A DNA stretch of 64,000 nt from assembly GCF_030296555.1 (NCBI RefSeq), contig NZ_AP027728.1:434001-498000 (forward strand), in the 5' to 3' direction. Below, one piece after another: positions 46,804 to 56,470 of this stretch. Every line of letters begins with the position of its first letter. The first letter of the stretch is position 1. The translations under genes and the position numbers were made by a program. Below the pieces are notes generated by a model that saw only the letters and a list, made by a program, of their open reading frames with translations, made no database searches and was not told the DNA's origin. This DNA is from Microbacterium suwonense (GTDB lineage: Bacteria > Actinomycetota > Actinomycetes > Actinomycetales > Microbacteriaceae).

Positions 46804-48630
46804 TCACCCCAGAGGCGTCGACGTCGTCTGCACCGGCTCGTCGTAGATCTCGGAGATCTGCTGCGCGAAATCCTTCAGGATGACATTGCGCTTGATCGAC
46901 AGCTTCGGCGTCAGATGCCCACTGGCCTCGGTCCACTCGACCGGCAGGATGGTGAACTTGCGGATCGACTCCGCGCGCGAGACGGTCTTGTTCGCCCGGT
47001 CCACCGCCCGCTGCACCTCTTCGCGCACGGCGGCGTTCTGACTGGCATCCGTGAGCGACATGTCCGAGGGCAGGCCGTTGTTGGCGAGCCACGCCGGCAG
47101 CATCTCCGAATCGAGGGTGATCAGTGCCGAGATGAACGGCTTCTGATCGCCGAGCACCACCACCTGTCCCACGATCGAGTTCGAGCGGATCGGATCCTCG
47201 AGCTGGGCCGGTGCGACGTTCTTGCCGCCTGCGGTGACGATGATCTCCTTCTTGCGGCCGGTGATCGTCAGGAACCCGTCGGAGTCGAAGCTGCCCATGT
47301 CGCCGGTGCGGAACCAGCCGTCGTGGAAGGCCTCCGCAGTGGCCTCGGGGTTGTTCCAGTACTCCTTGAAGACGTTGATGCCCCTGACCTCGATCTCGCC
47401 GTCCTCGGACAGCCGCACGCCCACCCCCGGGAGGGCGGGGCCCACAGTGCCGATCTTGGACTTGTCGGCGAGGTTCACCGTGGCCGGGGCCGTGGTCTCG
47501 GTGAGTCCGTAGCCCTCCAGGATCACCACGCCGAGGCTGTGGAAGAAGTGTCCCAGGTGCGCGCCCAGCGGTGCGGATCCGGAGACCGCGTAGGCGACGT
47601 TGCCGCCCATGGCCTGGCGCAGCTTGCCGTACACGAGCTTGTCGAACAGGGCGAACTTCAGGCGCAGGCCGAGCGGCACCTTCTTGCCCTCCTCGAGCAG
47701 CTTCGAGTGCTCGACGGCCACAGCGGCGGCGGCGCGGAAGATCTTGCCCTTGCCGCCCGCCTCGGCCTTCTGCTCGGCAGAGTTGTAGACCTTCTCGAAC
47801 ACCCGCGGAACGGCGAGCAGGAAGGTCGGCTTGAAGGAGCCCAGCGCAGGTAGCAGATGCTTGGTGTCGGGCTGGTGTCCGGTGCGCACACCGGCGTGGA
47901 TGCCCAGCACCGAGATGAACCGGGCGAACACGTGCGCGGTGGTGATGAACAGCAGGGTCGAGGCGCCCGGCATCGTGACGACGGCATCGAGCGCCTTCGC
48001 GGAGTTGCGCGAGAGCTCGACGAAGTTGCTGTGCGTGAGGACGCAACCCTTGGGGCGGCCCGTGGATCCCGAGGTGTAGATGAGGGTCGCGATGTCGGAT
48101 CCGACCGCCAGGTTCCGACGGCGCTCGATCTCGGCATCCTCGATCTCGGCGCCCTGCGCGGTGAGGGTGTCGATCGCGCCCAGGTGCATCTGCCAGACCT
48201 CGCGCAGCAGCGGCAGGTCGCCGCGCACCTCGTCCACGCGCGCGAAGTGCTCAGTCGACTCGACCATCAGCGCGATGGCACCGGAGTCCTCCATGATCCA
48301 CTGGATCTGCGAGGGGGAGCTGGTCTCGTAGATCGGCACCATGACCGCGCCCGCATAGAACAGGGCGAAGTCGATCAGCGTCCACTCGTACGTGGTCGAT
48401 GCGATGAAGCCGACCTTGTCACCGGGCTGGATGCCGGCGGCGACGAAGCCCTTCGCGAGGGCGATCACCGCGGTCTCGAAATCCCGAGCGGAGATGTCGC
48501 GCCAGCCATCGCCCTCCGGCACCGAGAAGAGCGCAAGATCGGGGGTCTGGCGCGCGCGGATCGCGAGCAGATCGGAGGTGTTCGCCTGGGGGTCGGCGGG
48601 GACGATCGCGGGGACTTCGAACTGGACCAC
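46804..48630 (-). CDS. fadD15: Long-chain acyl-CoA synthetase (AMP-dependent)
   Basis: 608 residues from GTG 48630 (AAGGAG upstream). The AMP-binding motif is LIYTSGSTGRPKGCVLTHSN, followed by YGLTETTAPATVNL, DGWFRTGDMGSFDSDGFLTI and GRKKEIIVTAGGKNVAPAQL. It activates fatty acids as acyl-CoA for lipid synthesis or degradation. It is next to plsC and aroG, the order seen around Rv2187 (fadD15) in M. tuberculosis, though here the gene points away from plsC. Confidence 0.93.
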   Translation of the reverse strand: MVQFEVPAIVPADPQANTSDLLAIRARQTPDLALFSVPEGDGWRDISARDFETAVIALAKGFVAAGIQPGDKVGFIASTTYEWTLIDFALFYAGAVMVPIYETSSPSQIQWIMEDSGAIALMVESTEHFARVDEVRGDLPLLREVWQMHLGAIDTLTAQGAEIEDAEIERRRNLAVGSDIATLIYTSGSTGRPKGCVLTHSNFVELSRNSAKALDAVVTMPGASTLLFITTAHVFARFISVLGIHAGVRTGHQPDTKHLLPALGSFKPTFLLAVPRVFEKVYNSAEQKAEAGGKGKIFRAAAAVAVEHSKLLEEGKKVPLGLRLKFALFDKLVYGKLRQAMGGNVAYAVSGSAPLGAHLGHFFHSLGVVILEGYGLTETTAPATVNLADKSKIGTVGPALPGVGVRLSEDGEIEVRGINVFKEYWNNPEATAEAFHDGWFRTGDMGSFDSDGFLTITGRKKEIIVTAGGKNVAPAQLEDPIRSNSIVGQVVVLGDQKPFISALITLDSEMLPAWLANNGLPSDMSLTDASQNAAVREEVQRAVDRANKTVSRAESIRKFTILPVEWTEASGHLTPKLSIKRNVILKDFAQQISEIYDEPVQTTSTPLG

Positions 48631-48733
48631 GGCAGCTCCTTCGGTACCGGATGGACGGGTGGTGCTCTGAGTCTAAGTCATGGCATCCAGTCGCAGGGAA
48701 TCTGATACTGAGTCGCCGCCGAACGCTCGGCGC

Positions 48734-48739
48734 TAGACT
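48734..48739 (+). promoter_or_regulatory. -10-like TAGACT placing a leaderless start at plsC
   Basis: TAGACT ends nine bases before ATG 48748 and the gene has no Shine-Dalgarno sequence, so transcription would start at or next to the ATG. No clear -35 was found. Confidence 0.4.
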
Positions 48740-48747
48740 TCAAGACC

Positions 48748-49446
48748 ATGTTCTACTGGCTGATGAAGTACGTCGCGATCGGACCACTGGTCAAGGCGAT
48801 CTTCCGACCCTGGATCGTGGGGCGCGAGCACATCCCGACCTCGGGTGCGGCCATCCTGGCGAGCAACCATCTGTCCTTCGCCGACTCGATCTTCCTGCCT
48901 CTGCTGCTGGATCGCCCGATGTCGTTCCTGGCCAAGAGCGACTACTTCACCGGGCGCGGGCTGAAGGGCTGGGCGACCAGGATGTTCATGAAGGGCACCG
49001 GCCAGATCCCCATCGACCGCTCGGGCGGCAAGGCTTCCGAGGCGTCGCTGAACACGGGACTGCAGATCCTGGGACGCGGCGATCTGCTCGGCATCTACCC
49101 CGAGGGCACCCGCAGCCCAGACGGCAAGCTGTACCGAGGGCGCACGGGCCTGGCGCGCATGGCGCTGGAGGCCAAGGTCCCGGTGATCCCGGTGGTGATG
49201 GTCGACACCGACAACGTCATGCCGATCGGCACGCGCATCCCTAAGGTGATGCGCGTGGGCGTCGTCGTCGGCGAGCCGCTGGACTTCTCACGCTACGCGG
49301 GCATGGAGAACGACCGTTACATCCTGCGATCGGTCACCGACGAGATCATGATCGCGCTGCAGCAGCTGGGCGCGCAGGAGTACGACGACGTGTACGCCTC
49401 GTCGGTGAAGGATCGCCTGCCGCCGAAGACCGTACGCCGCCGCTGA
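48748..49446 (+). CDS. plsC: 1-acyl-sn-glycerol-3-phosphate acyltransferase
   Basis: 232 residues. The catalytic HX4D motif is SNHLSFADSIFLPL and the substrate motif is YPEGTRSPDGKLYRGRTGLA. An N-terminal hydrophobic stretch (MFYWLMKYVAIGPLVKAIF) attaches it to the membrane. Adds the second acyl chain in phospholipid synthesis. Homologue of Rv2182c. No ribosome binding site is visible, in line with a leaderless transcript. Confidence 0.93.
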   Translation: MFYWLMKYVAIGPLVKAIFRPWIVGREHIPTSGAAILASNHLSFADSIFLPLLLDRPMSFLAKSDYFTGRGLKGWATRMFMKGTGQIPIDRSGGKASEASLNTGLQILGRGDLLGIYPEGTRSPDGKLYRGRTGLARMALEAKVPVIPVVMVDTDNVMPIGTRIPKVMRVGVVVGEPLDFSRYAGMENDRYILRSVTDEIMIALQQLGAQEYDDVYASSVKDRLPPKTVRRR

Positions 49447-49533
49447 GAGCACTCGCCCGAGCATCCGCCACAGCCGCGTCACGGCCGCGTCACGGCGGCA
49501 GATGCGGCGATGCGCGGACACTAAGCTGGGGAG

Positions 49534-50870
49534 ATGCTTCCCTCGCACCCTGAACTCGACGCGTGGCGCTCCTCCCGATCAAGCAGCAGCCGCAGTGGCC
49601 GGATGCCGAGCAGGTGGCCGAGGTCTCCTCGCAGATCGCCGCGCTGCCCCCGCTGGTGTTCGCCGGCGAGGTCGACCAGTTGCGGGCGAAGCTGGCACGT
49701 GCCGCCTCGGGCAATGCCTTCCTGCTGCAGGGCGGCGACTGCGCCGAGACCTTCGCGGGTGCGACCGCCGACCAGATCCGTAACCGGATCAAGACCGTGC
49801 TGCAGATGGCGGTCGTGCTGACCTACGGCGCCTCGATGCCGGTGGTGAAGATGGGGCGGATGGCCGGGCAGTTCGCCAAGCCCCGCTCCAGCGACTCCGA
49901 GACGCGCGGCGAGGTGACCCTGCCCGCCTACCGCGGCGACATCGTGAACGGCTACGACTTCACGGCGGGCTCGCGTCAGCCCGACGCACGGCGCCTGCTG
50001 CAGGGGTATCACACCGCGGCATCCACGTTGAACCTCATCCGCGCCTTCACCCAGGGCGGTTTCGCCGATCTGCGCGAGGTGCACTCCTGGAACCGGGGTT
50101 TCGCGCAGAACCCGGCCAATCAGCGCTATGAGCGGATGGCCGCCGAGATCGACCGTGCCATCAAGTTCATGGAGGCGGCCGGAGCGGACTTCGAAGAGCT
50201 CAAGCGCGTGGAGTTCTTCACCGGGCACGAGGGTCTGCTGATGGACTACGAGCGGCCCATGACGCGCATCGACTCCCGCACCGGCACGCCCTACAACACC
50301 TCCGCGCACTTCCTGTGGATCGGGGAGCGCACCCGCGATCTCGACGAGGCGCACGTCGACTACTTCTCGCGCATCCGCAACCCCATCGGCGTCAAGCTCG
50401 GGCCGACCACCACGCCCGAGACGGCACTCGCGCTGATCGACAAGCTCGATCCCGAGCGCGAGCCGGGCCGGCTGACCTTCATCACCCGGATGGGCGCGGG
50501 GAGGATCCGCGATGCCCTGCCGCCGCTGCTGACCGCGGTGCAGGACTCCGGCGCGACGCCCCTGTGGGTGACCGATCCGATGCACGGCAACGGCATCACC
50601 ACCTCGACCGGCTACAAGACCCGCCGCTTCGACGACGTGGTCGATGAGGTGCGCGGCTTCTTCGAGGCGCACCGTGCTGTGGGCACGTTCCCCGGCGGCA
50701 TCCACGTCGAGCTCACCGGCGATGACGTCACCGAGTGCCTGGGCGGGTCCGAGCACATCGACGAGGCCACGCTCGCGACGCGGTACGAGAGCCTGTGCGA
50801 CCCGCGCCTGAACCATATGCAGAGCCTGGAACTCGCCTTCCTGGTCGCCGAGGAGCTCGAGAAGCGCTGA
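49534..50870 (+). CDS. aroG: Class II DAHP synthase (frameshifted near the start)
   Basis: First enzyme of the shikimate pathway (phosphoenolpyruvate plus erythrose 4-phosphate). Class II motifs are NAFLLQGGDCAETFAG, VVKMGRMAGQFAKPRS, FTGHEGLLMDYERP, LWVTDPMHGNGI and SLELAFLVAEEL. From ATG 49534 (GGGGAG just upstream) the first frame reads MLPSHPELDAWRS; one missing base at about 49571 joins it to LPIKQQPQWPDAEQ. The repaired protein has 445 residues. A shorter in-frame GTG at 49563 would give 435 residues but cut the conserved ELDAWR segment. Confidence 0.9.
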
Positions 50871-50979
50871 GCGCCCCGCCGGGTTGCGCTCGGCATCTGC
50901 GCCAGTTTCCGGCATCCGCGCCATCGATCGATGCAGCGGATGCTGAAGAGTGCAGCGGATGCGGGCTCGGCGGCGCCGG

Positions 50980-52923
50980 TCAGCCGCTGACGTTGATGAC
51001 GATGTAGATCTCGGTTCCCTTGCGGCGCATGGAACCCTGCTCGGGGTCGGTGCTCTGCGCCTTGGTCAGGCCGTTCGGGACGCCGTTCCAGAACGGCGCA
51101 TACCTCACCTCGAAGCCGGCGTCCTTGAGCTTCCGCACCGCTTCGTCCCGAGTGAGCCCGGCGACATCGGGGACCTTGAAAAGCTGCGGTCCTTTCGAGA
51201 CCGTCAGCGTCACCGTGTCGTCGGGACGCCAGCTGCCGCCGCCCGGACGCTCCGCAGTCTGCGAGATCACGCTGCCCTTGGCGACGGTGTCGCTGAACTC
51301 CTCCGGAGTGTTCTCATCCACCTTCAGCCGTGCGTCCTGCAGGATCTGCTTCGCCTCGCCGAGCGGCTTGCCCGCGACATCCGGAACCGGGCCGAGCGAG
51401 ACCTGGATCAGCGCCTCGTCGTCTTCGAACAGGTCGCAGCCGTCGCCGCACGCGTATGTGTCGCCGCCGGCGCGAGGGATGATCCGCACGTTCAGCACCA
51501 GGCCGGGGTCGAGCGTGGCGAAGTACTCCTCGACGTCCTCGTCGACCCTGACGCCGTTGCCGATGAGCGTCTGACGCGCCTTCTCCTCGGTCAGGCCGCT
51601 GAGCTTGCCGATGGTGTGCTTCGCAGGACCCGATGACACGATCAACTCGACCGTGCTCTGCTTATCCACGCGTTCACCGGCACCGGGGTCGGAGTCGATC
51701 ACATCGCCCTTCGGCACGTCGATGGACGAGCGTTCGGTCGTGGTCGGGATCAGATTCTCGGCCGTGATCGTGTCCTGGGCGACGGCGAGCGGCATCCCGG
51801 CGACCTCGGGCACCGCGATCAGTGAGCCCGGTCCGGAGCCGAACCACCAGCCGGCGCTTCCGGCGGCGACCGCCAGCAGCAGCACCAGCGACAGCAGCAG
51901 CGCACCCCGGGCGCGGCGGCGCTCGGTGCGGCGGCGCAGCCGAGCTCCGTTGTCGATCTCCGTGGCTTGGGGGACGGAGGCTTCGGAGACGACTGCGGTG
52001 CCGGGGAGGATCTTGGTCACTGCGCCGGAATCGTGACCGACGGAGATGGGCGCCGTGGTGGCGGTGGAGATCGGTGTCACGTCCAGCTCGCGCTCGATCT
52101 CGCGCAGCCGGTCGAGCATCTCCTGGGCATCCAGCGGCCGCTCGTCGGGTGACTTGTCGGTCGCCCACAGCACCAGCTCATCGAGCTGCTCTGGCACGCC
52201 CGGGTTGCGCACGCTCGGACGGGGCACCTGCTCGGTGGCGTGCTGAAAGGCGATCTGCATGGGCTGCTCGCCCTTGTACGGCTGCTCACCGACGAGCATC
52301 TCGTACAGCATGATCCCCAAGGCGTAGATGTCGCTACGGGCGTCCGCGGTGCCCCGTGTGACCAGCTCGGGCGCGAGGTAGGCGATGGTGCCCAGCAGCT
52401 GCGCACCCGTGGCGGTGTTCGCGGTGGTGGCGCGGGCCAGCCCGAAGTCGCCGATCTTGATGCGGCCGTCCTCGGCCAGCAGCACGTTCTCGGGCTTCAC
52501 ATCCCGGTGCACGATGCCGGCGCGGTGCGCCGCCGAGAGCCCGGAGAGGATGGCGTCCATGATCGTGATCGTCTGCGGCACTGTCAGGCGCTTCTGCTCG
52601 CGCATCAGCTCGCGCAGTGTGATCCCGGGCAGATACTCCATCACCAGGTAGGCGAGGTCGCCGTCCTGCCCCTGGTCGAAGACGTTCACGACATGCGGGT
52701 CGGCCAGACGCGCCGCAGAGCGCGCCTCTTGGATGAACCGGCTCTGGAAGGCCGAGTCGTCGCTGAGATGCGCGTGCATCACCTTGAGGGCGATGCGCCG
52801 CTCCAGGCGCATGTCGGTCGCGACGTACACTGTCGCCATGCCGCCCCGGGCGATGCGCGCACGCACCCGGTATCGACCGTCGACAAGCCGCCCGATGAGG
52901 GGATCGGCCTGCGCAGTGTTCAC
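50980..52923 (-). CDS. pknL: PASTA-domain Ser/Thr protein kinase (PknL/Stk1 type)
   Basis: 647 residues. Kinase domain about 17-280: IARGGMATVYVATD, IALKVMHAHL (Lys), HRDVKPENVLL and KIGDFGLARATTAN. A single TM helix (ALLLSLVLLLAVAAGSAGWW) near residue 350 is followed by four extracellular PASTA repeats (VPEVAGMPLAVAQ, LSGLTEEKARQT, VPDVAGKPLGEAK, VPDVAGLTRDEAV), which sense peptidoglycan or lipid II. Its neighbours aroG and an Rv2175c-like gene match the M. tuberculosis pknL locus, where the Rv2175c protein is a substrate. Confidence 0.93.
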   Translation of the reverse strand: MNTAQADPLIGRLVDGRYRVRARIARGGMATVYVATDMRLERRIALKVMHAHLSDDSAFQSRFIQEARSAARLADPHVVNVFDQGQDGDLAYLVMEYLPGITLRELMREQKRLTVPQTITIMDAILSGLSAAHRAGIVHRDVKPENVLLAEDGRIKIGDFGLARATTANTATGAQLLGTIAYLAPELVTRGTADARSDIYALGIMLYEMLVGEQPYKGEQPMQIAFQHATEQVPRPSVRNPGVPEQLDELVLWATDKSPDERPLDAQEMLDRLREIERELDVTPISTATTAPISVGHDSGAVTKILPGTAVVSEASVPQATEIDNGARLRRRTERRRARGALLLSLVLLLAVAAGSAGWWFGSGPGSLIAVPEVAGMPLAVAQDTITAENLIPTTTERSSIDVPKGDVIDSDPGAGERVDKQSTVELIVSSGPAKHTIGKLSGLTEEKARQTLIGNGVRVDEDVEEYFATLDPGLVLNVRIIPRAGGDTYACGDGCDLFEDDEALIQVSLGPVPDVAGKPLGEAKQILQDARLKVDENTPEEFSDTVAKGSVISQTAERPGGGSWRPDDTVTLTVSKGPQLFKVPDVAGLTRDEAVRKLKDAGFEVRYAPFWNGVPNGLTKAQSTDPEQGSMRRKGTEIYIVINVSG

Positions 52924-53001
52924 GGAACGAGTCTATGAAGAACCGGCACCCGGCCCGGGCAGCGGCGCACCCTGCCAGGTTTCGATCCGGTGACGAGTGG
53001 C

Positions 53002-54207
53002 TCACCGGAGCGTCGCGAGCCAGCGATTCGCCTGCTGCTCCCATTGCCCGTAGCGATCCGGGTAGGCGGAGATCTGCACCGCCTGAGCGGCGGCGGTGAA
53101 CGGCTTGTCCTGCCAGCCCGGGATGTCGAGCAGACCACGGCTGTTCGTGCCGTTGGGATCCTTCGCGCCGCCGTAGAACACCCGGATGCTGCGGTCGGCG
53201 TCCATGATCTGCTCGGCTGTTCCCCAGCCCTGGCTGGGGCGCTGCTGGAACAGGCCCAGGGAGTCGCGGTCGCCGTGATCGAGATTGCGCAGCGAGGACT
53301 CCACCATGGCCGTCGCCAGCGCGATGGCGATCCCGCGCTCGGGCACGCCGAGCTCGCGGCCGATGCGGATGATGTGCAGGGCGTTCGCGCGCTGGGCGGC
53401 GTCGAGGTTCGCACTGCGCTGTGCGGGAGCCGGCGGGGTCAGTCGCAGGGTCTGGCCGGGATAGATGATGCTGCCGGTGCCGAGACCGTTCGCCTGCAGC
53501 AGGACGGCGACACTCGTGCCGTGCTTGCGGGCGATGCCGAACAGCGTGTCGCCCCTGACGACGGTGTGGGTCTTGGCGGATGCCGGTGCGGCCGGCGCGG
53601 AGGCCGGCGCCGGGGCGGACGAGCCGGGGGATGCGGCCGGTGCTGCGGGCCCGACGGAGAGCTTCTGCCCGGGGAAGATGAGCGCGGAGCGGCCCAGCCC
53701 GTTCGCGGCGATGATGTTCGCGACGGTCGTGCCGTAGGTGCGTGCGATCGCGTAGACGGTGTCGCCGCGAACCACGGTGTGGGTCCTGTCGGACTTCGCA
53801 GGTGCAGTTGTCGGCGCGGGCTTCGCGGGTGCGGTCTTCGCCGGTGCGGGCTTCGCGGCCGCTGCGGTCAGTCGCAGCGTCTGGCCGGGGTAGATCACGG
53901 TTCGCCAGCCCAGGCCGTTCCACGCGAGCACATCGGCCGGGCGCAGACCGTGACGGATCGCGATCCCCGACACGGTGTCACCCGGCCGGATCGTGTAGGT
54001 GGTCGGTTGCGCGCTGGCGTGCTGCACGTTCGCGACGGTGGCAGGGCGGGGGACGACGGTCGGATGGACACGCGTGGGGGCCGGGTCGGTTCTGACCGGC
54101 TCACGGGCGTCTGCCGGGGCTGTGGTGAGGACGGCGGCGAGCGTGCCGATCACGGCAGCCGGGGCTCCGAACCGGAATGCGCCCCTGCGGGTCGAGCGAG
54201 TATGCAT
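53002..54207 (-). CDS. Secreted LysM-domain lytic transglycosylase-like protein
   Basis: 401 residues from ATG 54207 (AGGGGG upstream). Signal sequence MHTRSTRRGAFRFGAPAAVI then a hydrophobic core ending APADA, possibly Tat-type. Three LysM repeats follow (TYTIRPGDTVSGIAIRHGL, THTVVRGDTVYAIARTYGTT, THTVVRGDTLFGIARKHGTS) with Pro/Ala linkers. The C-terminal domain contains IALATAMVESSLRNLDHGDR and DSLGLFQQRPSQGWGTAEQ, the Glu-Ser motif of soluble lytic transglycosylases. It probably binds and cuts peptidoglycan. Nearest gene to a PASTA kinase and the dcw cluster. Confidence 0.88.
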   Translation of the reverse strand: MHTRSTRRGAFRFGAPAAVIGTLAAVLTTAPADAREPVRTDPAPTRVHPTVVPRPATVANVQHASAQPTTYTIRPGDTVSGIAIRHGLRPADVLAWNGLGWRTVIYPGQTLRLTAAAAKPAPAKTAPAKPAPTTAPAKSDRTHTVVRGDTVYAIARTYGTTVANIIAANGLGRSALIFPGQKLSVGPAAPAASPGSSAPAPASAPAAPASAKTHTVVRGDTLFGIARKHGTSVAVLLQANGLGTGSIIYPGQTLRLTPPAPAQRSANLDAAQRANALHIIRIGRELGVPERGIAIALATAMVESSLRNLDHGDRDSLGLFQQRPSQGWGTAEQIMDADRSIRVFYGGAKDPNGTNSRGLLDIPGWQDKPFTAAAQAVQISAYPDRYGQWEQQANRWLATLR

Positions 54208-54345
54208 GAGAATCCCCCTGTTTTCCTCAGGACACGCTGACACGGATGTAAAGATCTGTCAACAGAAGTGACCGCTGTGGCGGATGTGATCAGTGATGCT
54301 CCTGTGGTGATCGTGCGGAGCCGAAGCGGGTGAGATAGTGGACAG

Positions 54346-54690
54346 GTGCCTGAGAACACCCTTGAGATCACCGACTGGCTGACCATCCCCGATCTCGTCG
54401 ACGTGCTCGACGAGACCCCGAGCCGGGTGCGTCGGCTGCTCGATGAGCGCTACCTGGTCGGCTCGCGACGCAGTGGGGTGTTCGCCGTCCCCGCCGTCTT
54501 CATCGTGGATGGCCGGCCGCTGTCGTCGCTGCGCGGCACCGTGATCGTCCTGCAGGACGCCGGCTTCACTGACGACGAGGTCATCGACTGGCTGCTCAGC
54601 GAGGAGGACTCGCTGGGGCGCACGCCGATCGCGGCGCTCCTCGCCGGTCATAAGAGCGCGGTGCGGCGCGTCGCGCGTACGCTCGCCTGA
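54346..54690 (+). CDS. Rv2175c-like helix-turn-helix protein
   Basis: 114 residues from GTG 54346. The winged-helix part is EITDWLTIPDLVDVLDETPS then RVRRLLDERYLVGSRRSGVF, followed by a C-terminal domain (LQDAGFTDDEVIDWLLSEED). Homologue of the DNA-binding protein Rv2175c, phosphorylated by the PknL kinase in M. tuberculosis; the pknL-like gene lies two genes away. Divergent from the LysM gene. Confidence 0.85.
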   Translation: MPENTLEITDWLTIPDLVDVLDETPSRVRRLLDERYLVGSRRSGVFAVPAVFIVDGRPLSSLRGTVIVLQDAGFTDDEVIDWLLSEEDSLGRTPIAALLAGHKSAVRRVARTLA

Positions 54691-54693
54691 GCT

Positions 54694-55770
54694 TCACGAT
54701 GAGCGGCTGATCGCGGCAGCTGCCAGCGCGCGCAGCGATGCCGCGGCGTCTTCTCCGACATCGGCGGCCGTCAGTGCGCTCTCGGCCTGAGCCGTGAACT
54801 CCGCGATCATCGCCTCGATCCGCGAGACGGCCCCGGTGTCCTCGATCAACCGCTGCAGGCTCGCCACGGCCTCCGCAGAGAGGTGCGGGTCGCCCAGCGC
54901 CGCATCCAGCTGCGCTCGAGTCGCCGGCTGGAGCTGCCCGCGCGCTACGGCGATCAGTGCGGTGCGCTTGCCCTCGCGCAGGTCGTCGCCGGCGGGCTTG
55001 CCGGTCACGGCGGGGTCACCGAACACGCCGAGAAGGTCGTCGCGCAGTTGGAAGGCCATGCCGATCGGGTGGCCGATGTCTCGCAGCCCGGCCAGCAGGC
55101 CGGCATCCGCCCCCGCCAGAGTGGCGCCGAGCAGGAGCGGCTCGACCACGCTGTACCGCGCCGACTTCAGTGACGCCACGCGCAGCGCCCGATCGAGCAT
55201 CTGCTCGGGCGGGTTCACGCTCCACGCCGATTCCTCGGTGATGTCGAGCAGCTGCCCGACGGTGACGTCCCGGCGCATGCGCGCGTACTCCGCGCGGGTG
55301 GCTGCAGCGTGCGGATGCCCCTGCAGGGTCTCCTCGAGCAGATCGTCACTCCACGCGACGAGCAGGTCACCCAGGAGCACGGCCGACGAGCGCCCGAAGG
55401 CCTCGGCGTCTCCGTGCCACCCCGCGGCGCGGTGTGCGGCCTCGAGCGCGCGGTGCGATGCGGGGCGCCCGCGGCGGGTGTCGGAGTTGTCGATCAGGTC
55501 ATCGTGAACCAGGGCGGCCGACTGGAAGATCTCCAGCGCCGCACACAACCCCCACAGGGGTTCGAGATCGGTAGCAGATGCCCCGGATGCCGCCTGCCAG
55601 CCGGCATGACAGAACCTCGCTCGCAGGCGCTTGCCGCCGGTCAGAGTGGCACGCGCGGCATCGAGGAACAGCCCGGCGTCCGGGCCGTAGTCGTCGCTGT
55701 CCGTCGCGATGCGGGCGAGGAAATCCTCGAGTCGGGCGGCGACCGCCTCGGAGACGATGGGGGAGGGCAC
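54694..55770 (-). CDS. Polyprenyl (geranylgeranyl-type) diphosphate synthase
   Basis: 358 residues from GTG 55770. The first aspartate-rich motif is VHDDLIDNSDTRRG and the second is FQLRDDLLGVFGD, with GGKRLRARF upstream. It condenses isopentenyl diphosphate units; the product length cannot be read from the sequence. Homologue of idsA2 (Rv2173), next to the Rv2175c-like gene as in mycobacteria. Its 3' end meets the Rv2175c-like gene end three bases apart, with no room for a terminator. Confidence 0.88.
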   Translation of the reverse strand: MPSPIVSEAVAARLEDFLARIATDSDDYGPDAGLFLDAARATLTGGKRLRARFCHAGWQAASGASATDLEPLWGLCAALEIFQSAALVHDDLIDNSDTRRGRPASHRALEAAHRAAGWHGDAEAFGRSSAVLLGDLLVAWSDDLLEETLQGHPHAAATRAEYARMRRDVTVGQLLDITEESAWSVNPPEQMLDRALRVASLKSARYSVVEPLLLGATLAGADAGLLAGLRDIGHPIGMAFQLRDDLLGVFGDPAVTGKPAGDDLREGKRTALIAVARGQLQPATRAQLDAALGDPHLSAEAVASLQRLIEDTGAVSRIEAMIAEFTAQAESALTAADVGEDAAASLRALAAAAISRSS

Positions 55771-55865
55771 GATTCCCAGCCTAGATGCAGGAATTCGCCA
55801 GCGCTCGGCTAGCCGACCGCTCTGCACACGGGTAGAGTGGAGGGAACGAACCAAGGGGGTCGGAG

Positions 55866-56258
55866 ATGCCTCTTTCCGAACAAGAGCAGCGCATGCTCGA
55901 CGAGATGGAACGCCATCTTCTGCAGCACGACGCTGATGTCGTGACCGCGCCATCCGGCGATCGCTCGCTCAGCTATCGAAATCTCGTCTACGGTGCCCTG
56001 CTCATGCTCGTCGGCGTCGGCGGGCTCGTCGCAGCCGTCGTCTCCAGCCGTGGTCTCGGTGCTGTCGGCAGCATCATCATCGGCGTGGTGGCCTTCCTCG
56101 CCATGCTCGGCGGAGCCATCCTCGCCTTCACCCCGGTTCGACGTACCGACGGCTCCGGTCTTCGTCCGGATGCGGAGCCGCGTCAGCCGCGCCCCCACGA
56201 CTCCTCCTTCATGGATCGGATGAACGACCGGTGGGATCGGCGACAGGACGAACGCTGA
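55866..56258 (+). CDS. DUF3040 membrane protein
   Basis: 130 residues. MPLSEQEQRMLDEMERHLLQ is the family signature; two TM helices follow (YGALLMLVGVGGLVAAVV and IIGVVAFLAMLGGAILAF), then a charged tail. DUF3040 genes lie just upstream of mraZ across actinobacteria. Function unknown. GGGGGTCGGAG precedes the ATG. Confidence 0.9.
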   Translation: MPLSEQEQRMLDEMERHLLQHDADVVTAPSGDRSLSYRNLVYGALLMLVGVGGLVAAVVSSRGLGAVGSIIIGVVAFLAMLGGAILAFTPVRRTDGSGLRPDAEPRQPRPHDSSFMDRMNDRWDRRQDER

Positions 56259-56291
56259 TCCGACCTGCGGATCGGCTTGTCTCCACACCAC

Positions 56292-56319
56292 GCCCGGATG
56301 CTGAGCATCCGGGCTTTTT
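56292..56319 (+). terminator. Rho-independent terminator after DUF3040
   Basis: GCCCGGATGC (56292-56301), loop TGA, GCATCCGGGC (56305-56314), then TTTTT. This 10-bp perfect stem with T run is the clearest terminator in the window and separates DUF3040 from the mraZ operon. Confidence 0.92.
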
Positions 56320-56360
56320 CATGTTCTGATCCACCCGCCTGAGCGAATCGTCGGCATTTT

Positions 56361-56390
56361 CCTCCACCCGTCCTCCACTGCGCTCCACCC
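56361..56390 (-). promoter_or_regulatory. Inverted array of three decamers (GTGGAG type), possible MraZ sites
   Basis: On the - strand, three decamers with GTGGAG in phase at 10-bp spacing: the + strand shows CTCCAC at 56363-56368, 56373-56378 and 56383-56388. It mirrors the array just before mraZ (56471-56500) in the opposite direction and lies about 80 bases away from it. Confidence 0.45.
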
Positions 56391-56417
56391 CCGTGATTCC
56401 GCGTGATCACGGGGGTT
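56388..56417. terminator. Hairpin ACCCCCGTGAT/ATCACGGGGGT
   Basis: An 11-bp perfect stem (56388-56398 with 56407-56417) and an 8-base loop, followed by TCTTTC. It lies between the two decamer arrays and may be a second terminator insulating mraZ, or part of its promoter structure. Confidence 0.55.
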
Positions 56418-56470
56418 CTTTCGTGCAGTACGGAGCGAAGACTGAGAATGGGCACAATTGTGCGTAGGAA

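Noticed and set aside
49563..50870. aroG starting at GTG 49563
   Set aside because: This would remove the conserved ELDAWR segment that is present just upstream in the adjacent frame after ATG 49534 and a GGGGAG site; one missing base explains the split.
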